64,000 nt of DNA, taken from assembly GCA_028281105.1 (NCBI GenBank), contig JANQKQ010000048.1, positions 16,686-80,685 of the forward strand. Direction: 5' to 3'. Position 1 is the first letter of the stretch. Each line of letters starts with the position of its first letter. The DNA comes from Rhizobiaceae bacterium. Lineage in GTDB: Bacteria; Pseudomonadota; Alphaproteobacteria; Rhizobiales; Rhizobiaceae. Under the pieces are notes generated by a model. That model was given only the letters and a program-made list of their open reading frames with translations, did not search any database and was not told the DNA's origin. This document shows positions 13,073 to 21,737 of the stretch, piece by piece. The translations under genes and the position numbers were made by a program.

Positions 13073-13498
13073 CTATTTCTTTTCCATCACGCATTGTAGC
13101 GGGTGTTGGTGCTTTTTGGCAAAATCCATCACCTGGGTCACCTTGGTCTCTGCCACCTCATAAGTGAAGACCCCACACTCGCCGACCCCATGATTGTGAA
13201 CATGCAACATAATCTGCGTGGCTTGCTCGCGGCTTTTGGCGAAGTATCGCTGCAGCACATGGACGACGAACTCCATGGGCGTGAAGTCGTCGTTGAGCAG
13301 CAGCACCCGGTAGAGGTTCGGCCGTTTGGTCTTGCGCCGGGTGCGCGTGATGACGCCGGTGCCGGAATCGTCGCGGCGATCGTCGTCACGGTCGTCATCG
13401 CCATCTTGCGAGCGCAGCGCCGGGCCGCATGCCAGCGCCAATCGTCCCACCGGTTCTTTCGCCTCCCGCCAATCCTGCGGCCAATCGTTGCGCGTCAT
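13073..13498 (-). CDS. clpS: ATP-dependent Clp protease adaptor ClpS
   Basis: ClpS binds N-degron proteins and delivers them to ClpA. The folded core has the expected pieces: [49 protein letters not shown] and the C-terminal [10 protein letters not shown]. The start at 13498 has AGGAAGG about 8 nt upstream, giving 141 residues. The ~55 residues before the core are acidic, Asp/Arg-rich and probably disordered; ClpS N-terminal extensions normally reach into the ClpA pore, and this one is longer than in E. coli. It is the first gene of a clpS-clpA operon. Confidence 0.96.
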   Translation of the reverse strand: MTRNDWPQDWREAKEPVGRLALACGPALRSQDGDDDRDDDRRDDSGTGVITRTRRKTKRPNLYRVLLLNDDFTPMEFVVHVLQRYFAKSREQATQIMLHVHNHGVGECGVFTYEVAETKVTQVMDFAKKHQHPLQCVMEKK

Positions 13499-13955
13499 CC
13501 GTCCTTCCTGTCGCAATCGATCCGACTGTCACATTTCCCACGGGCGCCCATCTGAGAGCGGCTTGGTGCATTGCGATTGTGGCGGGTTGATTATGGCGAG
13601 ATCAAAATAGGTTGTCGAGGTTTGGCCTGCACGAACCACCGGCGTGGCTGGCCCTGGCGGGAAATGCGAACGCCGACACGGTGGAGACGGCGATCCGCCC
13701 ACCGTTCATCGTCCGCAAGACCATATGGGAACGCGACGCGCGCGTTTCCAGCCCGGCGCGTCAAACGCCCGAGCGGCGGCGACCGCCGGACTTCGATGCC
13801 AGACGCAAAAAAGCCCGGCGGAGGTCCGCCGGGCCAGCCGTACGAATACGGTTACGCGGTACTGAAACTAGATCGCCTCAAGCGCTGTGCTTATCGGGCC
13901 GGCCGCTTTGCCTTGGTCGGCAGGCGGCCGGTTCGAACCGCGCGCTGGCGACAGC
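13499..13955. other. Intergenic region between phasin and clpS
   Basis: This 457-base gap holds the phasin terminator (13807-13835) and, on its right side, the phasin 3' untranslated region of about 120 bases. Upstream of clpS no convincing promoter hexamers were found. Open frames crossing it are Arg-rich and unsupported. Confidence 0.5.
13807..13835 (-). terminator. Intrinsic terminator of the phasin gene
   Basis: Read on the minus strand, a perfect 10-bp stem (GCCCGGCGGA / TCCGCCGGGC, 13834-13813) with a 2-nt centre is followed directly by six T (13812-13807). It is 120 nt past the phasin stop codon. Confidence 0.9.
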
Positions 13956-14291
13956 CTACTTGGCGGCCGCTTTCGGCATGGTGGATTCGAAAGGCTTGTA
14001 AGCTTCCTTGGCCACGCCGGCATACAGTTCACCCATTTTCGAAGCCTGGGCGACGAAAGCCTCGTAGGAGGAGCGGGCGTAGTCGGTCTGCGCTTCGACG
14101 GCTTTTTCGACGCTCTTGGAAGCGACGACCTTGTCGAAGGCGGCGGCCTGCGCGTCGAAGGATTTCTTGGAGTAGTCGGCAGCTTCCTTAGCGATTTCCT
14201 GGAAGCCTTTGTTGACCGCTTCAGCGGACTTGAACACCAGGTCCAGGTTGTCGCGACCGGCCTGCTGGAAAGTTTCGAAGTTCTTCAACAT
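13956..14291 (-). CDS. Phasin family protein
   Basis: A 111-residue alpha-helical protein of the phasin family, which coats polyhydroxyalkanoate granules in the cytoplasm. It shows the typical run of amphipathic helices (FQQAGRDNLDLVFKSAEAV, GFQEIAKEAADYSKKSF, YARSSYEAFVAQASKMGELY) and an Ala/Lys-rich end. The start at 14291 gives the canonical MLKNFETFQQ beginning; in-frame upstream codons run through the promoter and are not credible. It is monocistronic, with its own promoter-operator and terminator. Regulation by a granule-sensing repressor is suggested by the palindrome over its promoter. Confidence 0.92.
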   Translation of the reverse strand: MLKNFETFQQAGRDNLDLVFKSAEAVNKGFQEIAKEAADYSKKSFDAQAAAFDKVVASKSVEKAVEAQTDYARSSYEAFVAQASKMGELYAGVAKEAYKPFESTMPKAAAK

Positions 14292-14394
14292 CTTTGTTGG
14301 GTCCTTGGGAGGGGCACCGGCATCGGCGAAAAAGCGCCGGTCCGGATGGGTTTGCAATACGGTGTCCGAGGTGGCCTCCACATCGGACAATGCG

Positions 14395-14443
14395 GATTTA
14401 GGTGCAATGCACAAAAATGTCAAGCGACTTTTGTGCATTGCAC
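14395..14443 (-). promoter_or_regulatory. Phasin promoter embedded in a perfect 15-bp inverted repeat
   Basis: GTGCAATGCACAAAA (14402-14416) and its exact reverse complement (14429-14443) are separated by 12 bp. On the minus strand the centre contains a consensus -35, TTGACA (14423-14418), and TAAATC (14400-14395) follows after 17 bp as -10. One arm therefore fills the spacer and the other sits upstream of -35. Each arm holds GTGCA-A-TGCAC, itself nearly palindromic and TGC-rich. PhaR-type regulators of phasin genes are known to bind TGC/GCA palindromes, so a PhaR operator is the best guess. Confidence 0.7.
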
Positions 14444-14651
14444 AAGATGTCGCATCCAAATAATTCCGTCTGCCGCGCCCGCATAAACCGGTTGGTAACC
14501 GCCAGTTCCTATGGTTGGCGGGAAAGCCGGGCGGTGGGACGTCTGCGGGGGCCTGTTGAAGCCCTTTGTCCTCGGCCAACAAGAATCCAAATCTGGCCGC
14601 TCTGCCGGCCGCAATAATTGGGAACAGGTTTTGCGTACCCAAACCTTCTCC

Positions 14652-16097
14652 GTGCCGAACCTTCGCGCACGCTTAACCCTGCTGGCCGCCATCGTCGGCA
14701 TCGTATGGTGGGCCATTCTGTCTGGCCCCGCGCTCGCCAATGCGAAATATGCCGGCTTCGTCATGGACGCGCATAGCGGCAAAGTGCTGTACTCCAGCAA
14801 TGCGGACGCAAAGCGTCATCCGGCATCGCTGACCAAGATGATGACGCTTTATCTCGTCTTCGAGGCGCTGGAATCGGGCAAAGTCACCAAGGCCACCCGC
14901 ATCCGCTTCTCCAAGAACGCCGCGTCGAAGCCGCCGTCGAAGCTGGGCATCAGGCGAGGCGGGACGATCACCGTCGGCCAGGCGATCCTGGCCCTGGTGA
15001 CCAAGTCCGCCAACGACGTGGCGACCGCGGTCGCGGAGCATCTGGGCGGCAGCGAAGCGGAATTCGCGCGGATGATGACCGCGCGCGCACGCCAGCTCGG
15101 CATGGGTTCGACCACCTTTCGCAATGCTTCGGGGCTGACCGCCAAAGGCCAGCTCACCACCGCGCGCGACATGGCGCGGCTCGGCGTGGCGCTGCGTCAG
15201 CATTTTCCCAACCGATATGGCACTTTCTCCACCCGATCGTTCAAATACGGCCGCAACCGCTACGCCAACCACAATCGGCTGCTCGGCCGCGTCAAAGGCG
15301 TCGACGGCATCAAAACCGGCTACACCAGAGCAGCGGGCTTCAACCTGGTCTCTTCCGTGGAGCAGGGCCGACGCTCGATCGTCGCGGTGGTGATGGGCGG
15401 CAAGTCCGGCAAGAGCCGCAACGCCCACATGGCAGACCTGATCTCACGCTATCTGCGCCGCGCGGGCACCGGTTCGCGCACGTATGCGATCGCACGCGCG
15501 CCCGTTTCGACGTTCGGCCGGGTTTTCGCGCTCGACCTTCCCAGGACCGGCCCGGTTCCGGTCTTCCGTTTCGATCGCAACGAGCCGGTCCATCAGCGCA
15601 TCGCCCAGGCCCATGTTCCGCAGGTCGTATCAAGCTATGCCGCGGCCAGCCCGCGCGTCGACGAAGTCTCGCAGCAGGCAGTGCGCGAGCGGCTATTTGA
15701 GATGGCCGGCAAACAGGTGCCGGTGCCGACCCAGAGCCCCTCCGGCGCCAGCGATCCGCTGACCACCGCCGGTGTTACTCCGCTCGTCGAGGTCGGCTCC
15801 GCCGCCGACGAGCCGGAAACCTCCGCGCCGGCCCCTCGACAAACACCGAAAGCCGGCTGGCAGATCCAGATTGCGGCGGTGCCCACCGCGCAATCGGCCG
15901 ATGCCCTGCTGGCCGAGGCCCGGTCTAAAGCCGGTGACGTGCTGAGCGGCACCGACAATTACCTGGAGACCGTGATCAAGGACGGGGTGACGCTGTATCG
16001 CGCCCGGTTCGCCGGCTTCGTCTCGAAACAATCGGCGCGCTCTGCGTGCAGCGCGCTCAAGCGCAAGCGGTTCGCCTGTCTGGCGATCGCTGGCTGA
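14652..16097 (+). CDS. D-alanyl-D-alanine carboxypeptidase with SPOR domain
   Basis: A periplasmic low-molecular-weight penicillin-binding protein (peptidase S11, DacF/PBP5 class) that trims the terminal D-Ala of peptidoglycan stem peptides. A signal peptide ends at PALA/NAK. The three active-site motifs are present: SLTKMM (SxxK), SAND (SxN) and KTGYTRAAG (KTG). A Pro/Ser/Ala linker precedes a C-terminal SPOR domain of ~75 residues (WQIQIAAVPTAQSADALL onward), which binds denuded septal glycan. The GTG at 14652 is used; a TTG at 14631 with GGAACAGG just upstream is equally possible and changes only the signal peptide start. It is divergent from the phasin gene. Confidence 0.95.
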   Translation: MPNLRARLTLLAAIVGIVWWAILSGPALANAKYAGFVMDAHSGKVLYSSNADAKRHPASLTKMMTLYLVFEALESGKVTKATRIRFSKNAASKPPSKLGIRRGGTITVGQAILALVTKSANDVATAVAEHLGGSEAEFARMMTARARQLGMGSTTFRNASGLTAKGQLTTARDMARLGVALRQHFPNRYGTFSTRSFKYGRNRYANHNRLLGRVKGVDGIKTGYTRAAGFNLVSSVEQGRRSIVAVVMGGKSGKSRNAHMADLISRYLRRAGTGSRTYAIARAPVSTFGRVFALDLPRTGPVPVFRFDRNEPVHQRIAQAHVPQVVSSYAAASPRVDEVSQQAVRERLFEMAGKQVPVPTQSPSGASDPLTTAGVTPLVEVGSAADEPETSAPAPRQTPKAGWQIQIAAVPTAQSADALLAEARSKAGDVLSGTDNYLETVIKDGVTLYRARFAGFVSKQSARSACSALKRKRFACLAIAG

Positions 16098-16181
16098 TTT
16101 CAACTTCGGTCCGGCCCGCCGGCGAGCGCCCGACCGACGATGCAACCACCTGCAATGGTGTCGAGTACAGGTGTGAAAATG

Positions 16182-16859
16182 TCAGTCGAGAAGCACGTCC
16201 TTGGCCTGATTAATCTTGGCCGCAAGGAAGTTGGACCCGCCCGAGTCCGGGTGAAGTCGTTTCATCAGACGCCGATGGGCGTCGCGAATCTCGCGCGCTC
16301 CCGCTCCCGGCGCAATGCCAAGGATCTGATAGGCCTCCTCCTTGGTCATGGGGCCAGAGCTAGACGTGCCGCCCTGCCCCGCATCCGGGTCAAAATCAGC
16401 GTGCTCACGCCAGCCGGCCATCCGGCGGTCAAGATACGCCTCCAGTAGCGACGCGCTGTCGGCGTCGTTGCCGACTTCCGCGTACAATTCCATCAACTCC
16501 TCGTCGTTAAGGCCGGAGAGCGTGCTGCCCTCCTTGTCACCCGCCAGCACGATGCCGTCGATGCCACCGGTGTCGTGGTCGAGCTCCATGTCCAGCCAGG
16601 CTGAGCGCACGGACGATTTGCGTCCGCCACCGCCGCCCACATGACCGACCGACCGGTTCCTGGCCAGCCAGGACAGGCCGATCACGATGAGCGGCAGCGC
16701 GATGCCCGCGCGACCGAACATCAGCAACACGCCGCCGACCGCGAGCAAAACCGCCGGCACGGCCGAACGCAGCGCGCGGGCAAGGGTATGCGCCGGCGTG
16801 GCGATGAACGCCCAGGCGATCAGGGCACCGAACAGCAGTAGCGACAGGAACGTGATCAC
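16182..16859 (-). CDS. Membrane-anchored DnaJ domain protein
   Basis: A 225-residue co-chaperone-like protein. Two or three N-terminal hydrophobic segments (residues 1-20 and about 30-65) anchor it, then a Gly-rich stretch and an acidic middle region follow. A C-terminal J domain (about residues 168-225) has MTKEEAYQILGIAPGAG, helix II RLMKRL and the HPD tripeptide in LHPDSGGS, needed to stimulate a DnaK ATPase. The domain order (membrane segments first, J domain last) is that of alphaproteobacterial DjlA/TIM14-like proteins. It follows the VWA gene by 19 nt and may be in one transcript with it. Confidence 0.9.
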   Translation of the reverse strand: MITFLSLLLFGALIAWAFIATPAHTLARALRSAVPAVLLAVGGVLLMFGRAGIALPLIVIGLSWLARNRSVGHVGGGGGRKSSVRSAWLDMELDHDTGGIDGIVLAGDKEGSTLSGLNDEELMELYAEVGNDADSASLLEAYLDRRMAGWREHADFDPDAGQGGTSSSGPMTKEEAYQILGIAPGAGAREIRDAHRRLMKRLHPDSGGSNFLAAKINQAKDVLLD

Positions 16860-16878
16860 GATGGGTATCGGCCCAATC

Positions 16879-17589
16879 TCAACGCCTTAGCTGGGCGAGT
16901 AGCAGTTGTGCCTCGTTGGCTTTCGACAGGCGCAGCGCCTCCTTGCCGCCGCTGGCGTAGACCGCGACCGCGCGCAGCAGGCGTTCCAGCTCGGCCGGCG
17001 AGGTGCCGGTCAACTGGTGGTAGGCGCCGCCGGAAAGTCTGGCGATCTCGCGGAAGGCGGCGCCGGCGACGGGATCGCCGCCTTCGTGGAACATGAACGC
17101 CGGCAGGTTCTTCAACCCCATCTCGCCGGCCTTGGCGCACAGCGCGTCCACATTCTCCTCCATCGCATCGCCGATGAACACCAGGGCGGCCACGGGCGCC
17201 TTGGCATTTTCCTTGACCGCATGGGACAGAACCTTGCCGATCTGCGTGTGGCCGCCGCGACAGTCGATCGCCGTCATCAGGCCCGCCAGGGAGGTGGCGC
17301 TCATCACCCATTTCGACGCCCTGCATTCGCCGAAGCCGCGAAAGTAGACCAACTGCACCGCCAGTTTGCCGACGCGGGAGACCGCGTCGAACATGGCGGC
17401 CTGGATCTGACAGGCCCGATCCCAGGTGGGCTGCCGGCTCATGGTAGCGTCCAGCGCAAAAATCAGCCGGCCGGCGCCGACCGGATTGGCCGAGGCCGCC
17501 TTCTGCACAAACGCGTCGATCTCGCTTGTGCTCGAGCGGGCCTGGGGCGTCGTTTCACGCGTGCGTTGGGGAAGCTTGTCCTTCGCCAT
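16879..17589 (-). CDS. VWA domain-containing protein
   Basis: A 236-residue cytoplasmic protein made almost entirely of one von Willebrand factor A domain after a ~40-residue polar lead. The metal-site loop is DATMSR (family form DxSxS, here with Thr in place of the first Ser), followed by GGHTQIGKVL (the MIDAS Thr) and VFIGDAMEEN (the MIDAS Asp). No signal peptide is present. It sits between mipZ and the DnaJ-like gene on the same strand. VWA proteins of this type bind metal-dependent protein partners; none is encoded beside it. Confidence 0.88.
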   Translation of the reverse strand: MAKDKLPQRTRETTPQARSSTSEIDAFVQKAASANPVGAGRLIFALDATMSRQPTWDRACQIQAAMFDAVSRVGKLAVQLVYFRGFGECRASKWVMSATSLAGLMTAIDCRGGHTQIGKVLSHAVKENAKAPVAALVFIGDAMEENVDALCAKAGEMGLKNLPAFMFHEGGDPVAGAAFREIARLSGGAYHQLTGTSPAELERLLRAVAVYASGGKEALRLSKANEAQLLLAQLRR

Positions 17590-17670
17590 GACTTATAATT
17601 GGGCACGATGCGGGCGCTTGCAAGCGCGGAAGCGGCCGGTGCGCTCAACAAACCGCGACGAATGGCGCGA

Positions 17671-18600
17671 TCAGGCTTCCTCGGCGAAAATGCTCATTGC
17701 CGGCATCGGCTTGTCGGCATTTTCCAGCCAGGTCTTGCGCGCCTGGGCGCGGCGGCGGCCGGCGTCGTCGATCGGCAGGCGCAGCACGGAGATCAGTTGG
17801 CGGATCTCCTGGCGAGCCGACAGGTGCGACAGCGTCGGAGCGGTGCCGCCCACTTCCTCGGACAATTCGTCAAGCGCGGTCAGTCCGATCGGGAACAGCT
17901 CGCGGAAGATCACCCGCTCGGAAATTCCCTTCGCCAGCCGGCAGCCCAGCCGCATCGAGAGATCCTTCAGGCTGTCCAGCAGCCGGCCTTCGTTGCGCGA
18001 GGTCAGATGCGACAGGCGGTTGCGCACCACGACCCAGTCGATCAGGCCGTTGTCGACCAGCCGCCGGTGCCGGCGCGCATCGCGAACCATGCGGGCATAG
18101 TGCGACAGGTCGGTCACCTCACCGCTTTCCGGGTCGATCTTGCCCAGAACGTCGAAGTCCACGTAGGAATCGTTGATCGGCGTGATCAGCGTGTCGGCCA
18201 TCGAGTGGGCCAATCTCATCAAGTAGCTGTCCTGGCCCGGCGTGTCGATCACGATGAAATCGTGGGTGATCTCGACGTCGTTGAGAATGCGCGCGAACCG
18301 GCCCAGTTCGGTATTTTCGTTGGCGGAGATGGAATCGGCGTTGCCGCCCTCACACCGGAAGTGGTCGGGCATGACTAGGTTCGCGCCGGTCTTCTTGATC
18401 GTGCGGCGGCGATTTTCCAGATAGTTGGTCAGGCTGGACTGGCGCGCGTCCAGATCGATGGTGGCCACCTTGTACCCGGAGTTGAGCAAGGAGACCACCA
18501 CATGCATCGTGGTCGTGGTCTTGCCACAGCCGCCCTTCTCATTGCCGCAGATGATGATGTGGGCCTGACGCCGACGCGCTATGTTACTGATATCCCTCAA
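17671..18600 (-). CDS. mipZ: Division-plane positioning ATPase MipZ
   Basis: A ParA/MinD-superfamily ATPase that forms a pole-to-centre gradient on the nucleoid and keeps FtsZ away from the poles in alphaproteobacteria. The deviant Walker A is NEKGGCGKTTTTMH, Walker A' IDLDARQSSLTNYLENR, and switch II FIVIDTPGQDS; the segment VVVRNRLSHL is characteristic of the family. The TTG at 18600 (encoding LRDISN...) with GGACGGTGGGA upstream gives 309 residues; a TTG at 18675 would lie in the promoter palindrome. It follows the DUF1489 gene. ParB, its recruiting partner, is not in the window. Confidence 0.9.
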   Translation of the reverse strand: MRDISNIARRRQAHIIICGNEKGGCGKTTTTMHVVVSLLNSGYKVATIDLDARQSSLTNYLENRRRTIKKTGANLVMPDHFRCEGGNADSISANENTELGRFARILNDVEITHDFIVIDTPGQDSYLMRLAHSMADTLITPINDSYVDFDVLGKIDPESGEVTDLSHYARMVRDARRHRRLVDNGLIDWVVVRNRLSHLTSRNEGRLLDSLKDLSMRLGCRLAKGISERVIFRELFPIGLTALDELSEEVGGTAPTLSHLSARQEIRQLISVLRLPIDDAGRRRAQARKTWLENADKPMPAMSIFAEEA

Positions 18601-18646
18601 GTCCCACCGTCCCCGGTAAGTTCGCGGCCACCCTACCCCATGATTG

Positions 18647-18676
18647 ATTGCGGATTGATTACAATTCAACCGCAAT
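18647..18676 (-). promoter_or_regulatory. Inverted repeat upstream of mipZ
   Basis: ATTGCGG (18647-18653) and CCGCAAT (18670-18676) form perfect 7-bp arms around an AT-rich centre, with a second ATTGATT copy next to it. It lies 47-76 bp upstream of the preferred mipZ start in otherwise GC-rich DNA. It may be an operator or part of the promoter; the factor is unknown. Confidence 0.35.
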
Positions 18677-18768
18677 TTGGCCCGGATGTACAGTTTCGCC
18701 TGGAGTGGTAAATGGGCGAAGGGCTCGGGCGAGGCGCGCCATATCGCCGCAAGGCCGAATTATCCGGG

Positions 18769-19203
18769 CTAAAGAAGGCCGAGATCGGCCAGCTGCAAGC
18801 GCAGGTCCGGCGGCAGTGCGGTCAGGTCGCCGGCGCCCCCGTCGAGATCGGCGGGCGCGTCCTCGGCCTTGAGATAGCGCCAGCCCTGGAAGGCGCGGCG
18901 CGGCTGCCAGCGGGTAGGCACCAGTTTCGATTCCATAACGAGATGGCATCGGCGAATGCCCTGTCCGTCGGTGAACGGCCTGATGTCGATGAGCTTCTGG
19001 CGCGCCTGCACGTTGCCCTTGATCACCCAGTAAAGCGAGCCGCCGTCGAGCAGTTCGTCGGCGCGCTTGGGCGCCATGCGGGTGGTGTGAATGTGTTCGA
19101 CGGCGCGGCCGAGGCGCAGGTTCTCGCCGCGCTTGTTGTCGACCCAGGCCTGCATCTCCTCGATCGCGGAGACGCCCACGCACAATTTGATCAGGTGCAG
19201 CAT
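18769..19203 (-). CDS. DUF1489 family protein
   Basis: A 144-residue protein of a conserved alphaproteobacterial family without known function. Features kept from the family include the start MLHLIKLCVG, the RMAPKRADELLDGGSLYWVIKG stretch in two blocks, and the near C-terminal RRAFQGWRYL motif. It is cytoplasmic, basic in the middle and rich in conserved aromatic residues. It lies upstream of mipZ on the same strand, an arrangement found in related genomes. RNA binding has been suspected for such basic families, but nothing in the sequence proves it. Confidence 0.9.
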   Translation of the reverse strand: MLHLIKLCVGVSAIEEMQAWVDNKRGENLRLGRAVEHIHTTRMAPKRADELLDGGSLYWVIKGNVQARQKLIDIRPFTDGQGIRRCHLVMESKLVPTRWQPRRAFQGWRYLKAEDAPADLDGGAGDLTALPPDLRLQLADLGLL

Positions 19204-19285
19204 GAGCCGATGTTACGCCGGCACGCCGGCTAAGCCCATAGACGCCGGACCGTTTCCACATCGCGCTCGACCGGTTTGCCAGCGC

Positions 19286-20695
19286 TCAGCACTCGACCAC
19301 ATTGACGGGCACGTTGGCCGCCAGTCCGCCCTGGCTGGTCTCCTTGTAGCGCGCATTCATATCGTGACCGGTCTGGCGCATGGTCTCGATACAGACATCG
19401 AGCGGCACGATATGGGTGCCGTCCCCTTTCATCGCCAGCGACGCGGCGGATACCGCCTTGATGGCGCCGATGCCGTTGCGCTCGATGCAGGGCACCTGAA
19501 CCAGGCCGGCGACGGGATCGCAGGTCATGCCCAGATGATGCTCGAGCGCGATTTCGGCGGCGTTCTCGATCTGCTCGGGCGTGCCTCCCATCACGGCGGC
19601 CAGCCCGGCGGCGGCCATCGCGGCGGCCGAGCCCACTTCGCCCTGACAGCCGACCTCGGCGCCGGAGATCGAGGCGTTGTGCTTGATGAGCCCGCCGATC
19701 GCCGCGGCGGTCAGCAGAAACTCCTCCACGGCCTCCTTGTCGGCTTCAGGATGGAATTCCAGATAATAGCGCATGACAGCGGGGATGACGCCGGCCGCCC
19801 CGTTCGTGGGCGCGGTCACCACCCGGCCGCCGGCCGCATTTTCCTCGTTGACCGCCATGGCGTAGAGCTGCAGCCAGTCGTTGGCCAGCAGCGGGTTTGC
19901 CCGGTTCGACTTCCAGTCCTCGTCCATTTTCGCGCGGATCGCGGCGGCGCGGCGCTTGACCGACAGGCCGCCGGGCAGGATACCGGTTTCGCTCATGCCG
20001 CGCTCGATGCTGCGGTCCATCGCCCCCCAGATACCCGCCAGCCCGTCGCCAAGCGCATCGGCCGAAGTCCGCGTGCGCTCGTTCTGCCGCTTCATCTGGG
20101 CGATGGACAGGCCGGACTTGCGCGCCATGGCCAGCATCTGTTCCGCGTTGGCGAAGGGATGGGGGACGTCCGCGCCGGCCTGTGCGCCGGCGGCGCGGTC
20201 CTCGGTGATTTCCTGCTCATCGGCCACGAACCCGCCGCCGATCGAGTAGTAGATGCGCTTGATCAGCAACCGGCCGGCCTCGTCGAAGCCGCAGAAGGTC
20301 ATTCCGTTCGTATGGCCCGGCAGCATGACGTCGTAATCGAACGTCAGGTCCTTTGCCGGGTTGAACCGATAGGGCGTATGACCGGCTGGCGATACGCGAC
20401 GCTGTCTCGTCACGCGCTCGATGACGCCGGCTATGGCGTCCGGCTCGATCGCGTCGGGCAGATGGCCGTCGAGGCCGAGCACGATCGCGCGGTCCGAGGC
20501 GTGGCCCTTGCCCGTGAACGCCAGGGATCCGTGCAGCGAGGCAGTGATGCGCGCGACCTTGGCGTCGGCCGGCCGCGGCCAGTCGCCCGTGGCGATCTCG
20601 TCGAGAAGCCGGCGCGCAGCCACCATCGGCCCCACCGTGTGGGACGAGGAAGGGCCGATGCCGATCTTGAACAGGTCAAAGACAGACAGAAACAT
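19286..20695 (-). CDS. sdaA: L-serine ammonia-lyase (iron-sulfur)
   Basis: A one-chain 4Fe-4S L-serine dehydratase that converts serine to pyruvate and ammonia in the cytoplasm. The beta-domain signature [19 protein letters not shown] is at the N-terminus. The catalytic alpha domain begins near residue 190 and carries the cluster cysteines in [11 protein letters not shown] and [15 protein letters not shown]. The start at 20695 gives the standard [10 protein letters not shown] and 469 residues, with GGGAG 12 nt upstream. It stands alone on the minus strand. No serine transporter or regulator is next to it. Confidence 0.96.
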   Translation of the reverse strand: MFLSVFDLFKIGIGPSSSHTVGPMVAARRLLDEIATGDWPRPADAKVARITASLHGSLAFTGKGHASDRAIVLGLDGHLPDAIEPDAIAGVIERVTRQRRVSPAGHTPYRFNPAKDLTFDYDVMLPGHTNGMTFCGFDEAGRLLIKRIYYSIGGGFVADEQEITEDRAAGAQAGADVPHPFANAEQMLAMARKSGLSIAQMKRQNERTRTSADALGDGLAGIWGAMDRSIERGMSETGILPGGLSVKRRAAAIRAKMDEDWKSNRANPLLANDWLQLYAMAVNEENAAGGRVVTAPTNGAAGVIPAVMRYYLEFHPEADKEAVEEFLLTAAAIGGLIKHNASISGAEVGCQGEVGSAAAMAAAGLAAVMGGTPEQIENAAEIALEHHLGMTCDPVAGLVQVPCIERNGIGAIKAVSAASLAMKGDGTHIVPLDVCIETMRQTGHDMNARYKETSQGGLAANVPVNVVEC

Positions 20696-20885
20696 GGCGC
20701 GCGCATATCTCCCGTTTGCCCGAGGCGCGGGCACCGTCCAGCATCTATAGAGCGTGACGGCTCGCGACTGTCGCGCCGGCGGCTTCAACGCCACCAAATC
20801 CGCCATCACGGTAGCGCGGCGGATCGGGATTAGGCAAATTCCGGAAGGTATGGCCGACCTTTCGAGGTCGGGTAGAGGCCTGTGG

Positions 20886-21002
20886 TCAGGAAAGTCCGAA
20901 CAGGGCAACCAGCATCAGCGCACCGAAGAACAGCGCCACGGCAACGATTGCAATATTCCACACCGCGTTGCCGGCGCGATGTTCCATCAAGTCCCTGTCC
21001 AT
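20886..21002 (-). CDS. Small single-span membrane protein (38 residues)
   Basis: A short gene not matching any family I know. The peptide begins MDRDLMEHRAGNAVWN and has one long hydrophobic helix (about residues 17-38, IAIVAVALFFGALMLV in its core), ending at the C-terminus. A good ribosome binding site, GGGGAA, is 6 nt upstream of the ATG. The charged N-terminal 12 residues suggest the N-end stays in the cytoplasm. It resembles in size and layout small subunits of respiratory complexes, but that is only an analogy. It lies alone between sdaA and a Nudix gene. Confidence 0.55.
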   Translation of the reverse strand: MDRDLMEHRAGNAVWNIAIVAVALFFGALMLVALFGLS

Positions 21003-21265
21003 CAACGTTCCCCGTTAAACCCTGTTTACAAGCCCCGTTGGGGGTGGCGCGCGGGTCGTTATCTCGATCCTCTGATTGGCGCCGGGCGTCGTATATTCGC
21101 CACATTTGCTCTTCGCAAGTGCAAAATCACATTTATTGCGACGCAACACGAATAGCTGTCATGCGGCTCGCGCATCGGTCGGCCGGATGGCGGGGCCGGT
21201 GTATTGCGCCACGCCGCTTGTGACGGGCCCTTTGGTGCTCTATTGCGGGGCCTGATCCCGGATGG

Positions 21266-21727
21266 ATGTCGATGGCGCTACTGCGTTCCCTGCTGATCCC
21301 GCCGCTGGTGCTGGCCAAACGACCGATGACATTGGGCGTGCGCGCCATCGTCGAAGATGGCGACGGGCGGGTGCTGCTGGTGCGCCACACCTATGTGCCG
21401 GGCTGGTATCTGCCCGGAGGCGGGGTGGAGGTGGGCCAGACGATGGCCGAGGCGCTGGCGATGGAACTGGCCGAGGAAGCCAACATCGCCGACCCCGGCG
21501 AGACGCAGCTGCTGGGCATCTACTTCAACCGGCGGTTCTCGCGGCGCGATCATGTTGCGTTGTTCTATTGCCGTAACTGGCGGCAGGCAGGGCCGATGCA
21601 GCCCAATCACGAGATCGCCGAAGCCGGGTTCTTTCGCCGTGACGCCCTGCCTGGGCCGATGAATCCCGGCTCGCGGCGGCGGCTGGCGGAGCACTTCGAC
21701 GGCACGCCGCCGTCGCCCTACTGGTAG
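21266..21727 (+). CDS. Nudix hydrolase domain protein with degenerate Nudix box
   Basis: A 153-residue Nudix-fold protein; family members hydrolyse nucleoside diphosphate derivatives. The fold is clear: RAIVEDGDGRVLLVRHTY, then WYLPGGGVEVGQTMAEAL and MELAEEANI. Compared with the consensus GX5EX7REUXEEXGU, the first Glu is Gln and the Arg is Met, while the two adjacent Glu that bind metal are kept. Catalysis may be weak, or the substrate unusual. In-frame ATGs at 21266 and 21272 are both possible starts. It stands alone, ending 10 bp from the convergent reductase gene. Confidence 0.88.
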   Translation: MSMALLRSLLIPPLVLAKRPMTLGVRAIVEDGDGRVLLVRHTYVPGWYLPGGGVEVGQTMAEALAMELAEEANIADPGETQLLGIYFNRRFSRRDHVALFYCRNWRQAGPMQPNHEIAEAGFFRRDALPGPMNPGSRRRLAEHFDGTPPSPYW

Positions 21728-21737
21728 CTTCGCTCCC

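Noticed and set aside
19091..20833. Long plus-strand open frame opposite L-serine dehydratase
   Set aside because: No family features and a composition typical of antisense frames; sdaA on the other strand is certain.
20854..20871. CCGACCT-TTCG-AGGTCGG hairpin as a terminator of the small membrane gene
   Set aside because: The stem is good but only 7 bp and no T tract follows in the relevant direction.
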